A stretch of 64,000 nucleotides of DNA from an uncultured Lachnospiraceae bacterium (GCA_910588215.1 CAJUQJ010000011.1:47932-111931), one strand, 5' to 3'. Positions 34,927 to 44,906 are shown, numbered from the stretch's first letter. The notes: generated from the sequence alone by a model not told the origin. Program-made: numbers and translations.

Positions 34927-37848
34927 TTAGTGGAAAAGATATACGATCTCTCCAAACAGCTCTGCACACTCCTTGATCTTCTCCTCATTACCTACAACGC
35001 ACAGATAGTCATCCTCGATAAACGCCCGGATGTATGGCGCGAGCCCGCGGATCGTATCCGCATCAACAGCCAGCAGTTCATCTCTGTTCTTCTGTACCTG
35101 AGCGAATTCATAATGCGTCATATACCCGGTAAGAGAATACATGCCCTTCGCTGCAGGCGTCAACGGCATATCCAATTCACTGAGCGCACCGATGATATAC
35201 TGTGTCATCGTTCGCTCATCGGCCTCAAATCCAGCGATATGATCCGCTGCCTTCTCATAAACCTCGATAGTCTTCTCCAAGTTGGGATCCCGGTAAGAAA
35301 CGAAATAGCTTTCTCCCGACTTACCGAAATTACACATACAGCCGTATGCACCACCCTTTACACGTACCTGCGTCCAGAGATAATCATATCCCATCAGCAC
35401 ACGGAGTACGCGAAGTGCACCGTGATACGGCAATCCCTTTCTCACAAAATTTCCTGCACGGCACACATACTGAATCTGCGCTGCCGACATAAACCCTTCA
35501 TTCCGCTTGACCGGTACCGGGTCATAACCGGGCTTCTCCACCGGATCCGTATATAATCTGCTCTTAAACTTCTCGATCAGCGTCTCGATCCCCTGCAATC
35601 CTTCCGTCTCCGCAGTATAATCTACCAGCAGATTCTCCGCACGGAAAATGCAGCGTACCACCTTCTGCAGATTGTCGGCCAGTTCCTCTTTTCTGTTCTC
35701 AAAGTCGTTCTCCAAGCCTTCCAGCAGCCGGTAAAAAGGAATACCATTGATATGCTCCAGCACCATGGCAGGTTTGGAGAAATATGCCATGGCTCTGCCT
35801 GCGGCCAGCGTATGACCTGCCGACATCATACTGGCCTGCTTACAGGAACGGGCCTCCGCCACCAATTCATAGAGCCTTTTCCCGTCCGTGTACTCCGCTC
35901 TTGTCAGGATCTCTTCCGCCAGCGCAAAAGCCTGCGGCAGATTTTCATAGAGAACCTTCACCTTCAGGTCAAAGGTTGCCCTATAGCTTTCCAGGTCTCT
36001 GGCATCCGTATACGTATTGACTACCGGGGCGATCCCACCTGTCTGCAGATTGATCTCATTATACAGGTCACTGTAGCTGTGATCGGCCGTATTCACCAGA
36101 CCAAGCATCATTTTCAGGATTCCTACATACGGGAACAGCTCTTCCGGCACCTGTCTTAGATCAAACATAAAACGCAGATATCCGATACCGTTTGTATAAA
36201 TGTCATGATACAGAAGGATTGTATCCCCAACCTTCTTCTCCTCATTGACATAAGGCATGGCTTCCTTCTTTAAGTCCGCTCTCGACAACAGCGGGATTCT
36301 CTCCAAGTCCTCTTTCAGGCTGGGTTCCTCCTGGTACAGACGAAGCTCTTCCGTCTCCTTTACGATCTTCGCTATCTCTTCACTGCTCATGTTGGCTTTC
36401 TTCTTCGCCAGCTTCTCTGCCAGATCTCTTTCTTTCCTGCCGGTCAGTCCCTTCACCGGCTTTACGACTACGATACTCTTATGGAAATTCTGCAGCAAGC
36501 GCTTCTCGATCATATCCTCATAATAGGAAGTATCCACCTTCTTCTTAAGCTCCCGGTAAATGTCCAGAAGCTCCACCTCCGTAAACGGCTTGCTGTCATC
36601 ATACAGCCATGATTCCAGCATCTGCAGGCCATACATAAGTCCCTTCGGATAAGAGCCGAAATCCGCCTCCCGGTATTTAAATTCACTGCTGTTCAGGCTC
36701 GCTTCCAGCGACTTCTTATCAAGCCCGTTCTCGGCGGCCTTTCTGAAGGTATCCTCTATAATGCGGATAAAAGTATCCCGCTGCTTCGCATTTGCATTTT
36801 TCGCGATCACGGAAAAGTAAGGCTGTTTAACACCTGTATCATATACACAGCTCACATCCGTCCCGATACCGGCATCCAACAGGGCCTGCTTGACAGGCGC
36901 TCCCGGCATCGAACATAAGACATCCGCCAATGCCGCGAATCCGTTGCAAAATTCCGGCCCCGGCTGTTCCCCAAGTGAAACGTTATAGGCCAAATACGTA
37001 TTATCCTGCTCTGACTCGCTCTCCATAATGGAGTATTCCTTCTCGATCGTCTGCATAGAAGAAAATGCCGGCTCAGACGCCAGAGAAGAATCCACGGCCA
37101 ACGCTTCATATTTAGAGAGATACTCTACATCGATATATTGAAGCTTCTCTGCCATATCCATATCTCCATACAGATAAATGTAACTGTTGGAGGGATGATA
37201 ATATTTCTTATGGAAGGCCAGGAAATCTTCGTAGGTCAGTTCCGGGATCACATCCGGATCTCCGCCGGATTCAACCGCATAAGAGGTGTGCGGATAGAGC
37301 GAATTCATGATCTCCCGCTCCAACACGTCATCGGGAGAAGAATAGGCCCCCTTCATCTCACTGTACACAACGCCGTTGATGCACAAGTCGTCTTCAGCAT
37401 CCTCCATCTCGTAATGCCAGCCTTCCTGTTTAAAGATTTTCTCCTCATGATAGATATTAGGGTGCAGCACCGCATCGAGATACACATCCATCAGATTCTG
37501 GAAGTCCTTATCATTACAGCTTGCCACCGGATATACAGTCTTGTCCGGATAAGTCATAGCATTTAAGAAAGTATTAAGCGACCCCTTGGCCAGTTCGATA
37601 AAGGGATCCTTCACCGGAAACTTATCCGATCCGCAGAGCACCGTATGTTCCACGATATGAGCAACTCCTGTACTATCCTTTGGCGGTGTACGAAACCCGA
37701 TATAGAACACTTTGTTCTCATCGTCATTCGACAGAAGCGCCACCCTGGCGCCTGTCTTATTATGTTTCAATAAGTAGCTGACTGAATTTATATCCTTGAT
37801 CTCCCTCTTCTCGATCACCGTATAAGCCTGTAACTGTTCTATCTGCAT
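34927..37848 (-). CDS. M16C zinc metallopeptidase (presequence-protease-like)
   Basis: A 973-residue clamshell peptidase of the M16C family (PreP/Cym1, HypA-like). The inverted zinc motif HIVEHTVLCGS (HxxEH) is near residue 65, with the distal glutamate expected in the EREIMNSLYPH region. Three further M16 domains follow. No signal peptide is seen, so it is probably a cytosolic oligopeptidase. It is encoded 21 bases after a small uncharacterised gene and about 100 bases before the DUF4349 gene. Confidence 0.92.
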   Translation of the reverse strand: MQIEQLQAYTVIEKREIKDINSVSYLLKHNKTGARVALLSNDDENKVFYIGFRTPPKDSTGVAHIVEHTVLCGSDKFPVKDPFIELAKGSLNTFLNAMTYPDKTVYPVASCNDKDFQNLMDVYLDAVLHPNIYHEEKIFKQEGWHYEMEDAEDDLCINGVVYSEMKGAYSSPDDVLEREIMNSLYPHTSYAVESGGDPDVIPELTYEDFLAFHKKYYHPSNSYIYLYGDMDMAEKLQYIDVEYLSKYEALAVDSSLASEPAFSSMQTIEKEYSIMESESEQDNTYLAYNVSLGEQPGPEFCNGFAALADVLCSMPGAPVKQALLDAGIGTDVSCVYDTGVKQPYFSVIAKNANAKQRDTFIRIIEDTFRKAAENGLDKKSLEASLNSSEFKYREADFGSYPKGLMYGLQMLESWLYDDSKPFTEVELLDIYRELKKKVDTSYYEDMIEKRLLQNFHKSIVVVKPVKGLTGRKERDLAEKLAKKKANMSSEEIAKIVKETEELRLYQEEPSLKEDLERIPLLSRADLKKEAMPYVNEEKKVGDTILLYHDIYTNGIGYLRFMFDLRQVPEELFPYVGILKMMLGLVNTADHSYSDLYNEINLQTGGIAPVVNTYTDARDLESYRATFDLKVKVLYENLPQAFALAEEILTRAEYTDGKRLYELVAEARSCKQASMMSAGHTLAAGRAMAYFSKPAMVLEHINGIPFYRLLEGLENDFENRKEELADNLQKVVRCIFRAENLLVDYTAETEGLQGIETLIEKFKSRLYTDPVEKPGYDPVPVKRNEGFMSAAQIQYVCRAGNFVRKGLPYHGALRVLRVLMGYDYLWTQVRVKGGAYGCMCNFGKSGESYFVSYRDPNLEKTIEVYEKAADHIAGFEADERTMTQYIIGALSELDMPLTPAAKGMYSLTGYMTHYEFAQVQKNRDELLAVDADTIRGLAPYIRAFIEDDYLCVVGNEEKIKECAELFGEIVYLFH

Positions 37849-37869
37849 AATCTTTCTTCTCTCCCTTCA

Positions 37870-38292
37870 TCAAACGCTGAACGCCATCAAACTTAATTTT
37901 GACAAGATCAATTCCTGCACCACGATTCCACTTTTCTTCTTCTGTGCAAGATTCATCCCTGTAAACTCGTCCAGCTTCATCACTTTATTCTCATATTTCA
38001 CTCCGCCCCTGCCAAGCAGCCCCCTCTTCTCGACCAGCAGGCTGACCTTGACTCTGGCTTTAAGCTGTGTATAAGTCTTATAAGAAAACTGCTCCGGTGT
38101 CATATAATATAATTGACTTTCCAGTGTCGTCTCCGGATCAGTATCCTTCATGATATAGTGTTCCACGATACTCTTAAATTTAAAAGTGACCATTTCATCT
38201 TCCAGAATCTCTTGATACGTGTATTTCGCGCCCAAATATAACGACCCTGTATCTTGCATAAAATATTTAAAATCTCTGTTCTGATATTCCAC
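37870..38292 (-). CDS. Conserved hypothetical protein, 140 residues
   Basis: I do not recognise the family with certainty. The protein is soluble, with no membrane helix or signal. It has alternating charged and hydrophobic segments, an aromatic N-terminal half and a basic middle (KARVKVSLLVEKRGLLGRGGVKY). It is separated by about 55 bases from the sigma-like gene and 21 bases from the M16C peptidase, so is probably co-transcribed with them. Confidence 0.6.
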   Translation of the reverse strand: MEYQNRDFKYFMQDTGSLYLGAKYTYQEILEDEMVTFKFKSIVEHYIMKDTDPETTLESQLYYMTPEQFSYKTYTQLKARVKVSLLVEKRGLLGRGGVKYENKVMKLDEFTGMNLAQKKKSGIVVQELILSKLSLMAFSV

Positions 38293-38347
38293 TTCCTCTA
38301 CCGCCCTGTATCTTAAGTCTTATCCCATAACAGCCCCATCCCGGGCT

Positions 38348-39112
38348 TCACGTTTGTCCGGACACCGGATGACTTGCCAACGACTCGATCTTATTTCCAC
38401 TCATGCGGACAGCATCCTCGATCGTACGTCTGCTCAATCCTGTCTCCTGCATCACTTCCTCCACCGACACCTTCCTGCGAAGTTCCTCATACAGCTCATC
38501 TGCCGCCCTGGCAACTTTATTGACCTTGTCCAGAATCTTCTTATCTTTCTTAACCTCCTCGGCGTTCTGCATTATACACTCTTCCATGGCATCCATGATC
38601 ATCTTGCCCAACATACCCTGTGCCTCGGACGCATGCTCCAATGCTCCCAGCATAGTAACACCCACAGACACCGCCAGATTACCCTCTCCGATCAGATCTT
38701 CCAGATAAACACCCTGCCCGGCATAAAGCTTCGCAATCTCCACCACTTCCGGAAGATACAGCTGCGTCAGCATATTCTTGGCATCCGCATCGCCTGCCAT
38801 AGCAGACAACGTGACTGCTTCCCGTTCTCCATCCGTCATCTCAGGAAGTGCCTTAAGTTCCTCCAAATAATGATCCAGATAATCTTTCTCTTCCTCAGCC
38901 AGATATTCCTCAGGATCCATCGGCTCCCCGATACCGATCTTACGCTGATGCAGATACGTATACACCATATCCAGCTGTTCTGCACTTAAAACAAGCGGCC
39001 CAAACAGATCCTCCACCTGCTCCTTTGAGATGCAGTTGCCCTGCTCCTTTGCCTTCTTCCTGACTTCTTCCAGCGTCTTTGCAAATAAAAGTTCTCTATT
39101 CTCCGTACTCAT
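38348..39112 (-). CDS. Sigma-70-like protein lacking region 4
   Basis: 254 residues. The N-terminal 60 residues resemble sigma region 1.1 (CISKEQVEDLFG, then LSAEQLDMVYTYLHQRKIGI). Residues 95-180 resemble regions 1.2-2.1 (LTQLYLPEVVEIAKLYAGQGVYLEDLIGEGNLAV), and the end resembles region 3 (VEEVMQETGLSRRTIEDAVRMSGNKIESL). The -10 and -35 recognition parts (2.4, 4.2) are missing, so promoter recognition as a normal sigma is unlikely. Start is ATG at 39112 or GTG at 39124. Confidence 0.72.
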   Translation of the reverse strand: MSTENRELLFAKTLEEVRKKAKEQGNCISKEQVEDLFGPLVLSAEQLDMVYTYLHQRKIGIGEPMDPEEYLAEEEKDYLDHYLEELKALPEMTDGEREAVTLSAMAGDADAKNMLTQLYLPEVVEIAKLYAGQGVYLEDLIGEGNLAVSVGVTMLGALEHASEAQGMLGKMIMDAMEECIMQNAEEVKKDKKILDKVNKVARAADELYEELRRKVSVEEVMQETGLSRRTIEDAVRMSGNKIESLASHPVSGQT

Positions 39113-39145
39113 ATCACCTGCCACATTCCCTCTTTCCCAATAGTC

Positions 39146-40018
39146 CTACGAATTCTTAACATGTGTGTGCGTATACAAATGCTCTTCACAATACTCATAA
39201 TTTCCGTCGCACTTAGAGCAGAAGCGGAACTGCAGCTGCGGGCTGTCTACCTCTGTCCTGCCACAGATTGCGCATTTATGCTTGGTAATGCCTGCGCTGC
39301 GCTTCACATCCCTCTTAAACTCCTGCCTTCTGTGTATCTGCTTCGGATTCAGATGCATCATATTACGCGAAGTCAAGAAGAACACGACGAAATTGAGCAG
39401 CGAAGCGGCAATCGCAAATTTACCGTCCACTCCTGTCTGCAGGAAATCAAACAACAGCATAACGGCATAAATAATCCCCAGCCATTTGACCTTGATCGGT
39501 ATTATAAACATAAGCAGCACCTGCACATCCGGAAACGTCGCCGCAAATGCGAGGAAAATAGACATATTGATATAATATGTGCTGAAATACAGAGAACTGA
39601 TCAGAAAATAATATTCCGCTCCCACTGCCGCGATGCCATCCCTGTTAAACAGATAATTAAACCCCATCAGCAAAAAGCTGCCTGCTATAGTAAAAAGCAT
39701 CCCCTGGAACAGATATACATTATACCGGTATGTGCCCCATGTTCTCTCCAACGTTGTTCCGATAGAACAATAAAAGTAAAGCATGATCAACGTCAAAAAG
39801 ATATTGCTGCTACCGGGCGGAATCAGGATCCATGTGAACAGTCTCCAGATCTGCCCATGTAAGATCGCATAGGGATCCAGCGTCAGATACAAGATCAGTG
39901 TTCCGCTCCTGTCAAACATCTGCAGCAGATATCCCACTGCATAACATAGTACTAATACAAAGGAAAGATTCTGGATCGCATATTTCCCAAATCTACGTTC
40001 AAAAGAACTCATTTTCAT
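39146..40018 (-). CDS. Rhomboid-like integral membrane protein with C-terminal zinc ribbon
   Basis: 290 residues. About six hydrophobic helices resemble the rhomboid superfamily (ILHGQIWRLFTWILIPPGSSNIFLTLIMLYFYCSIGTTLE matches the first rhomboid loop and WR motif). The catalytic GxSG serine is absent, so it is probably a pseudoprotease. The tail has CAICGRTEVDS followed by CSKCDGNYEYCEEH, a likely zinc-binding ribbon. ATG at 40018 follows GGAGGATTAAG. Confidence 0.7.
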   Translation of the reverse strand: MKMSSFERRFGKYAIQNLSFVLVLCYAVGYLLQMFDRSGTLILYLTLDPYAILHGQIWRLFTWILIPPGSSNIFLTLIMLYFYCSIGTTLERTWGTYRYNVYLFQGMLFTIAGSFLLMGFNYLFNRDGIAAVGAEYYFLISSLYFSTYYINMSIFLAFAATFPDVQVLLMFIIPIKVKWLGIIYAVMLLFDFLQTGVDGKFAIAASLLNFVVFFLTSRNMMHLNPKQIHRRQEFKRDVKRSAGITKHKCAICGRTEVDSPQLQFRFCSKCDGNYEYCEEHLYTHTHVKNS

Positions 40019-40118
40019 CTTAATCCTCCATTCCTGCCCAGCCTGCGGATTTGGACGCAAACACAGCGCTGCATGCAAAAAGCGTTCTATGTGCATTTTC
40101 GATTAGAAAACTGAATAC

Positions 40119-40147
40119 ATTTTAACATTCCTTATTTTAAAAGTAAA
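40119..40147 (-). promoter_or_regulatory. Possible promoter for the rhomboid-like gene
   Basis: Minus-strand TTTACT, 17 bases, TAAAAT, about 100 bases before the start codon, in the 350-base divergent gap. Confidence 0.45.
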
Positions 40148-40231
40148 CGATACTGCATTCAAAAATACATATGTCATAAAAATTTTATAAATACAACCGG
40201 AAATCTTAACACTTTACCAACAATTAGCCGA

Positions 40232-40260
40232 TTGATTTTTACAAAATGGTGTCGTATAAT
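40232..40260 (+). promoter_or_regulatory. Sigma-A promoter for the dehydratase/activase gene
   Basis: TTGATT, 17 bases, TATAAT on the plus strand. The transcript would begin near 40267 and carry a leader of about 190 bases. Confidence 0.8.
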
Positions 40261-40353
40261 GACAGAGTCTGTCAGGGCGGTTCTACTTATTTATATGTAA
40301 AGTCGCCGTCCAGTCCCTTGAACATTTGAACATCACTGAAACACCAATAGCCT

Positions 40354-40447
40354 CTCGGAATCTTTTGAAGCCTGATCTTATAAGATAGGATCAGCGGCAG
40401 AATAGATGCATGAGAGATTCCGAGTGCCTATCATAAGAGATAAGGAG
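40354..40447 (+). promoter_or_regulatory. Structured leader with nested hairpins before the activase gene
   Basis: Outer arms CTCGGAATCT (40354-40363) and AGATTCCGAG (40415-40424) are perfect. Inside is CTGATC/GATCAG (40372-40394) enclosing ATCTTATAAGAT. The ribosome binding site AAGGAG is at 40442-40447, and ATAAG overlapping it could pair with CTTAT in the inner loop as an alternative fold. It matches no riboswitch class I recognise. Confidence 0.5.
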
Positions 40448-40458
40448 TGAAATCTGAA

Positions 40459-43400
40459 ATGAGTGAGATGCAGTATACCCTTGGTATTGATATCGGTTCC
40501 ACGACCGTAAAGATCGCTATCCTTGATCAGAGGCAGCAAATACTCTTCTCCGACTATCAAAGACACTTTGCAAACATAAGAGAGACTCTGTCCGATCTGT
40601 TACAGAAGGCATACGATATGCTGGGCAACCTGACGGTGCATCCAATGATCACCGGCTCCGGCGGTCTGACACTGGCCAACCACCTGCAAGTGCCCTTCGT
40701 TCAGGAAGTCATTGCCGTCTCCACTTCCCTGCAGACCTTTGCCCCAGTCACCGATGTGGCGATCGAACTGGGCGGCGAGGATGCCAAGATCATCTATTTT
40801 GAAAACGGCAATGTGGAACAGCGCATGAACGGTATCTGTGCCGGCGGAACAGGTTCTTTCATCGATCAGATGGCTTCCCTGCTGCAGACGGATGCGCCGG
40901 GCCTTAACGCCTATGCAAGAAACTACCATTCTCTGTACACGATTGCAGCAAGATGCGGCGTTTTTGCCAAATCTGACATACAGCCGCTGATCAATGAGGG
41001 TGCCACGAAGGAAGACTTATCCGCTTCTATTTTCCAGGCAGTCGTAAACCAGACCATCAGCGGTCTCGCCTGTGGTAAACCGATCCGCGGCCACGTTGCC
41101 TTTCTCGGCGGCCCGCTGCATTTTCTGTCGGAATTGAAACAGTCCTTTATCCGTACGCTGAAACTGGATGAAGCACATATCATCGATCTGGATAATTCCC
41201 ACCTGTTCGCAGCCATCGGATCAGCCTTAAACGCGAAGGAAGACACTTATTACAGCATGGAAGAAATGGTGGGAAAACTTTCTTCCGATATTAAGATGGA
41301 ATTTGAAGTAGAGCGTCTTGAACCGCTGTTTGCTTCCCAAGAAGAATACAATGTCTTTTGCAGCAGACATTCCACGCATCATGTAGCTACTTCCGACCTG
41401 TCTGCCTACAAGGGTAAATGTTTTCTCGGTATCGACGCCGGTTCCACCACGACCAAAGTGGCGCTGGTGGGCGAGGACGGCTCCCTGCTCTATTCTTTTT
41501 ACAGCAGCAATAACGGCAGCCCTTTAAAAACTGCCATCCGTTCCCTGAAAGAGATCTATGCGCTTCTGCCTGCGGATGTCCAGATCGTCCGTTCCTGCTC
41601 CACCGGCTACGGAGAGGCCTTGATGAAAGCAGCTTTTCTCCTGGATGACGGCGAAGTGGAGACAGTGGCACATTACTATGCGGCTGCCTTCTTCGATCCG
41701 GAAGTGGATTGTATCCTGGATATCGGCGGTCAGGACATGAAATGCATCAAGATCAAGAACCAGACGGTAGACAGCGTACAGCTCAACGAAGCATGTTCCT
41801 CCGGATGCGGTTCCTTCATCGAGACTTTTGCCAAATCCTTAAATTACGGCGTGGAAGACTTTGCCAAAGCCGCACTTTTTGCCGAGCATCCGATCGACCT
41901 TGGAACACGGTGTACCGTGTTCATGAATTCCAAGGTGAAGCAGGCACAGAAAGAAGGGGCATCCGTCTCGGATATCTCTGCCGGGCTTGCCTACTCGGTG
42001 ATCAAGAACGCGCTTTTCAAAGTCATTAAAGTATCCGATGCCTCGGAACTCGGTAAAAACATTGTTGTACAAGGCGGTACTTTCTACAACGACGCTGTGC
42101 TCCGCAGCTTTGAAAAGATTGCCGACTGCCAAGCGATCCGTCCTGATATCGCCGGTATTATGGGTGCCTTTGGCTCCGCGCTGATCGCCAGAGAACGTTA
42201 TAAGGAAGGCACATGCACTTCCATGCTGACTATCGAACAGATCATGAACCTGCAGTTTGAGACCAGCATGGCGAAATGTAAAGGCTGCACCAATAACTGC
42301 CGTCTCACCATCAATAAATTTACCGGAGGACGCCAATACATCTCCGGCAACCGCTGTGAGCGTGGTATCGGCAAAGCCCGTACCGAAAACGGTATGCCGA
42401 ATCTCTACGACTATAAGCTGAAACGGCTCTTTTCCTATGAACCGCTGGCTCCCGACCAGGCCAAACGAGGTACAGTCGGCATTCCGCGCGTTCTGAATAT
42501 GTATGAAAATTACCCGTTCTGGTTCACCTTCTTCACGAAGCTGGGCTTTCGTGTCGTGCTCTCTCCCAGTTCTAACCGTAAGATCTATGAACTGGGTATA
42601 GAGTCCATTCCCAGTGAATCGGAATGTTATCCCGCAAAACTGGCGCATGGACATGTGGCCTGGCTGATCAGTCAGAAAGTAGACTTTATCTTCTATCCGG
42701 CCCTTTTCTACGAGCGTGACGAGTTTCACGAAGCCAATAACCATTATAATTGCCCGATCGTTACTTCCTACTCGGAGAACATCAAGAATAATATAGAACA
42801 GATTGGACGCGGCGACGTCCTGTTCCGCAATCCTTTCATGTCCTTTTGCAATCTGCAGACAGTTACCTCCGCGCTCACCAGAGAATTCCAGGAGCTCCCT
42901 GTCACTGCAGTAATAGACGCTGCCCAGGATGCATGGATTGAGCTTGCGCAGGCCAGAGAGGATATGCGCAGGAAAGGCGAAGAAGTTTTGCGCTTTATGA
43001 AAGAAAACCATAAACGCGGCATCGTACTGGCCGGCAGGCCTTATCATATCGACCCGGAGATCAACCACGGTATTCCGGAACTGATCAATTCCTACGGCCT
43101 TGCGGTACTGACCGAAGATTCGGTCTCCCATCTGGCCAAACCGGAACGCCCACTGATCGTATCCGACCAGTGGATGTACCATTCCAGACTATATGCCGCT
43201 GCCAGCTATGTTAAGACGAGAGACGATCTTGACCTGATTCAGCTCAACTCCTTTGGCTGCGGACTGGACGCTGTCACTACGGATCAGGTCAACGATATTT
43301 TATCCGGCTCCGACAAGATCTATACCTGCCTGAAGATCGACGAGGTGAACAATCTGGGCGCCGCCAGGATCCGTATCCGTTCCCTGCTCTCTGCCATCAA

Positions 43401-44730
43401 AGTCAGAGAACAGAAAAACAAACAGCGCACGGTCCATTCCAGCGCGATCACGAAAGTGCCATTTACCGAGGAGATGAGAAAGGATTACACGATCCTCTGT
43501 CCCCAGATGTCTCCCATACATTTCGAACTCCTTCAAGCGGGTTTTGAAGCCTGCGGCTATCATTTTGAGGTGCTCGATAACGCTAACAGGCATGCCGTAG
43601 ACACTGGATTAAAATACGTAAATAATGACGCCTGTTATCCTTCTCTTATCGTTGTGGGACAGATCATGGATGCTCTGTTATCAGGAAAATACGACCTGAA
43701 CAAGACCGCCGTGATCATGACACAGACAGGCGGCGGCTGCCGTGCCACCAACTATATTGGATTTATCAGGCGTGCCCTGGAAAAAGCCGGCATGCCCCAG
43801 ATTCCTGTTATATCCTTAAATCTGGCCGGCATCGAAAGCAATCCAGGTTTCCATCTGAACGCTGAACTGCTCATGCGTGCTGCTTACAGTGCCCTATTCG
43901 GAGATATCTTTATGCGCTGTGTCTATCGTATGCGCCCTTATGAGAAAGAGCCGGGGGCTGTAGACAGGCTTCACCGGAAATGGGTAGCTAAATGCCGCCG
44001 CTTCGTATCCGGAAAGCATATGAATTACCTTACATTCCGTAAAATGTGCCGACAGATCATACAGGATTTTGATGCCGTTCCTATTTATGAAGACATGGTC
44101 AAGCCCAAAGTCGGCATCGTGGGAGAGATTCTGGTCAAATTCTCCCCTGCCGCCAACAACCATCTGGTGGAATTGCTGGAAAGTGAGGGCGCCGAGGCCG
44201 TAGTTCCCGACCTGCTGGATTTCATGCTCTACTGCTTCTACAACCAGATCTATAAAGCAGACTATCTGGGAACTTCCAAAAAGGCAGCGCTTTTTTCCAG
44301 AGTAGGCATCTGGGGACTTGAGAAAATGCGAAGTTCGGCTGCCAAGGCTTTTGAAAAGAGCAGACACTTTACACCGCCGGTAAGTATCTATCAACTCGTG
44401 GAATATGCAAACCCAATCGTCAGCATCGGTAACCAGACCGGTGAAGGATGGTTCCTGACCGGAGAAATGATCGAATTGATCCAAAGCGGGGTCAACAATA
44501 TCGTCTGCGCACAGCCCTTCGGCTGCCTGCCCAACCATGTTGTAGGCAAAGGCGTGATCAAGGAACTGCGCCGTCGTTATCCACTCTCCAATATCGTGGC
44601 GATAGACTATGACCCGGGCGCCAGCGAAGTCAATCAGCTCAACCGGATCAAGCTGATGTTGTCCACTGCCCAGAAGAATTTAAAAAGAAAAGATAGCAGA
44701 TCCGGACTGAGCAGAAAGGAACAGCGGTAA
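40459..44730 (+). CDS. 2-hydroxyacyl-CoA dehydratase activase/dehydratase fusion protein
   Basis: A giant protein of about 1,423 residues. Two BadF/BcrA-type ATPase activase domains come first: GIDIGSTTVKIAILD near the start and GIDAGSTTTKVALVGEDG near residue 325, each with the Fe-S cysteine motifs (GICAGGTGSF, EACSSGCGSF). A cysteine-rich linker CKGCTNNCRLT and a DUF2229/HgdB-like region follow. It resembles proteins annotated as acyl-CoA dehydratase activases in Clostridia; the substrate is unknown. ATG at 40459 follows AAGGAG; GTG at 40447 overlaps that site. Confidence 0.9.
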   Translation: MSEMQYTLGIDIGSTTVKIAILDQRQQILFSDYQRHFANIRETLSDLLQKAYDMLGNLTVHPMITGSGGLTLANHLQVPFVQEVIAVSTSLQTFAPVTDVAIELGGEDAKIIYFENGNVEQRMNGICAGGTGSFIDQMASLLQTDAPGLNAYARNYHSLYTIAARCGVFAKSDIQPLINEGATKEDLSASIFQAVVNQTISGLACGKPIRGHVAFLGGPLHFLSELKQSFIRTLKLDEAHIIDLDNSHLFAAIGSALNAKEDTYYSMEEMVGKLSSDIKMEFEVERLEPLFASQEEYNVFCSRHSTHHVATSDLSAYKGKCFLGIDAGSTTTKVALVGEDGSLLYSFYSSNNGSPLKTAIRSLKEIYALLPADVQIVRSCSTGYGEALMKAAFLLDDGEVETVAHYYAAAFFDPEVDCILDIGGQDMKCIKIKNQTVDSVQLNEACSSGCGSFIETFAKSLNYGVEDFAKAALFAEHPIDLGTRCTVFMNSKVKQAQKEGASVSDISAGLAYSVIKNALFKVIKVSDASELGKNIVVQGGTFYNDAVLRSFEKIADCQAIRPDIAGIMGAFGSALIARERYKEGTCTSMLTIEQIMNLQFETSMAKCKGCTNNCRLTINKFTGGRQYISGNRCERGIGKARTENGMPNLYDYKLKRLFSYEPLAPDQAKRGTVGIPRVLNMYENYPFWFTFFTKLGFRVVLSPSSNRKIYELGIESIPSESECYPAKLAHGHVAWLISQKVDFIFYPALFYERDEFHEANNHYNCPIVTSYSENIKNNIEQIGRGDVLFRNPFMSFCNLQTVTSALTREFQELPVTAVIDAAQDAWIELAQAREDMRRKGEEVLRFMKENHKRGIVLAGRPYHIDPEINHGIPELINSYGLAVLTEDSVSHLAKPERPLIVSDQWMYHSRLYAAASYVKTRDDLDLIQLNSFGCGLDAVTTDQVNDILSGSDKIYTCLKIDEVNNLGAARIRIRSLLSAIKVREQKNKQRTVHSSAITKVPFTEEMRKDYTILCPQMSPIHFELLQAGFEACGYHFEVLDNANRHAVDTGLKYVNNDACYPSLIVVGQIMDALLSGKYDLNKTAVIMTQTGGGCRATNYIGFIRRALEKAGMPQIPVISLNLAGIESNPGFHLNAELLMRAAYSALFGDIFMRCVYRMRPYEKEPGAVDRLHRKWVAKCRRFVSGKHMNYLTFRKMCRQIIQDFDAVPIYEDMVKPKVGIVGEILVKFSPAANNHLVELLESEGAEAVVPDLLDFMLYCFYNQIYKADYLGTSKKAALFSRVGIWGLEKMRSSAAKAFEKSRHFTPPVSIYQLVEYANPIVSIGNQTGEGWFLTGEMIELIQSGVNNIVCAQPFGCLPNHVVGKGVIKELRRRYPLSNIVAIDYDPGASEVNQLNRIKLMLSTAQKNLKRKDSRSGLSRKEQR

Positions 44731-44743
44731 GCCATTAACGATG

Positions 44744-44790
44744 GCCAGGTCATGGTGTCATACGCCCGGACCTGGCTGTTTTCCTTTATA
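44744..44790 (+). terminator. Intrinsic terminator after the activase gene
   Basis: Perfect GCCAGGTC/GACCTGGC stem with a 17-base loop, followed by TGTTTTCCTTT. It starts 14 bases past the stop codon. Confidence 0.8.
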
Positions 44791-44854
44791 GGATTGGGTG
44801 GCGCTTTCTGCGCCGTTTTGCTGCAAGCAGATGTCTATAGATACGGTAAATATA

Positions 44855-44906
44855 CAAAAAATATCCTCAAAACAGCCGATCGTCTAAATCCGCATTCTGA
44901 GGATAT
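44855..44906 (-). terminator. Intrinsic terminator after the small cysteine-rich gene
   Basis: Minus-strand stem ATATCCTCA/TGAGGATAT, with CAG/CTG pairing inside the loop, followed by TTTTTTG. It closes the leftward unit of the two small genes. The remainder of 44791-44984 shows only a short GGCGC/GCGCC hairpin. Confidence 0.75.

Noticed and set aside
41839..43182. 447-residue minus-strand open frame inside the activase/dehydratase gene
   Set aside because: It is fully antisense to a 1,423-residue gene with clear domain motifs and has no recognisable domain or ribosome binding site.
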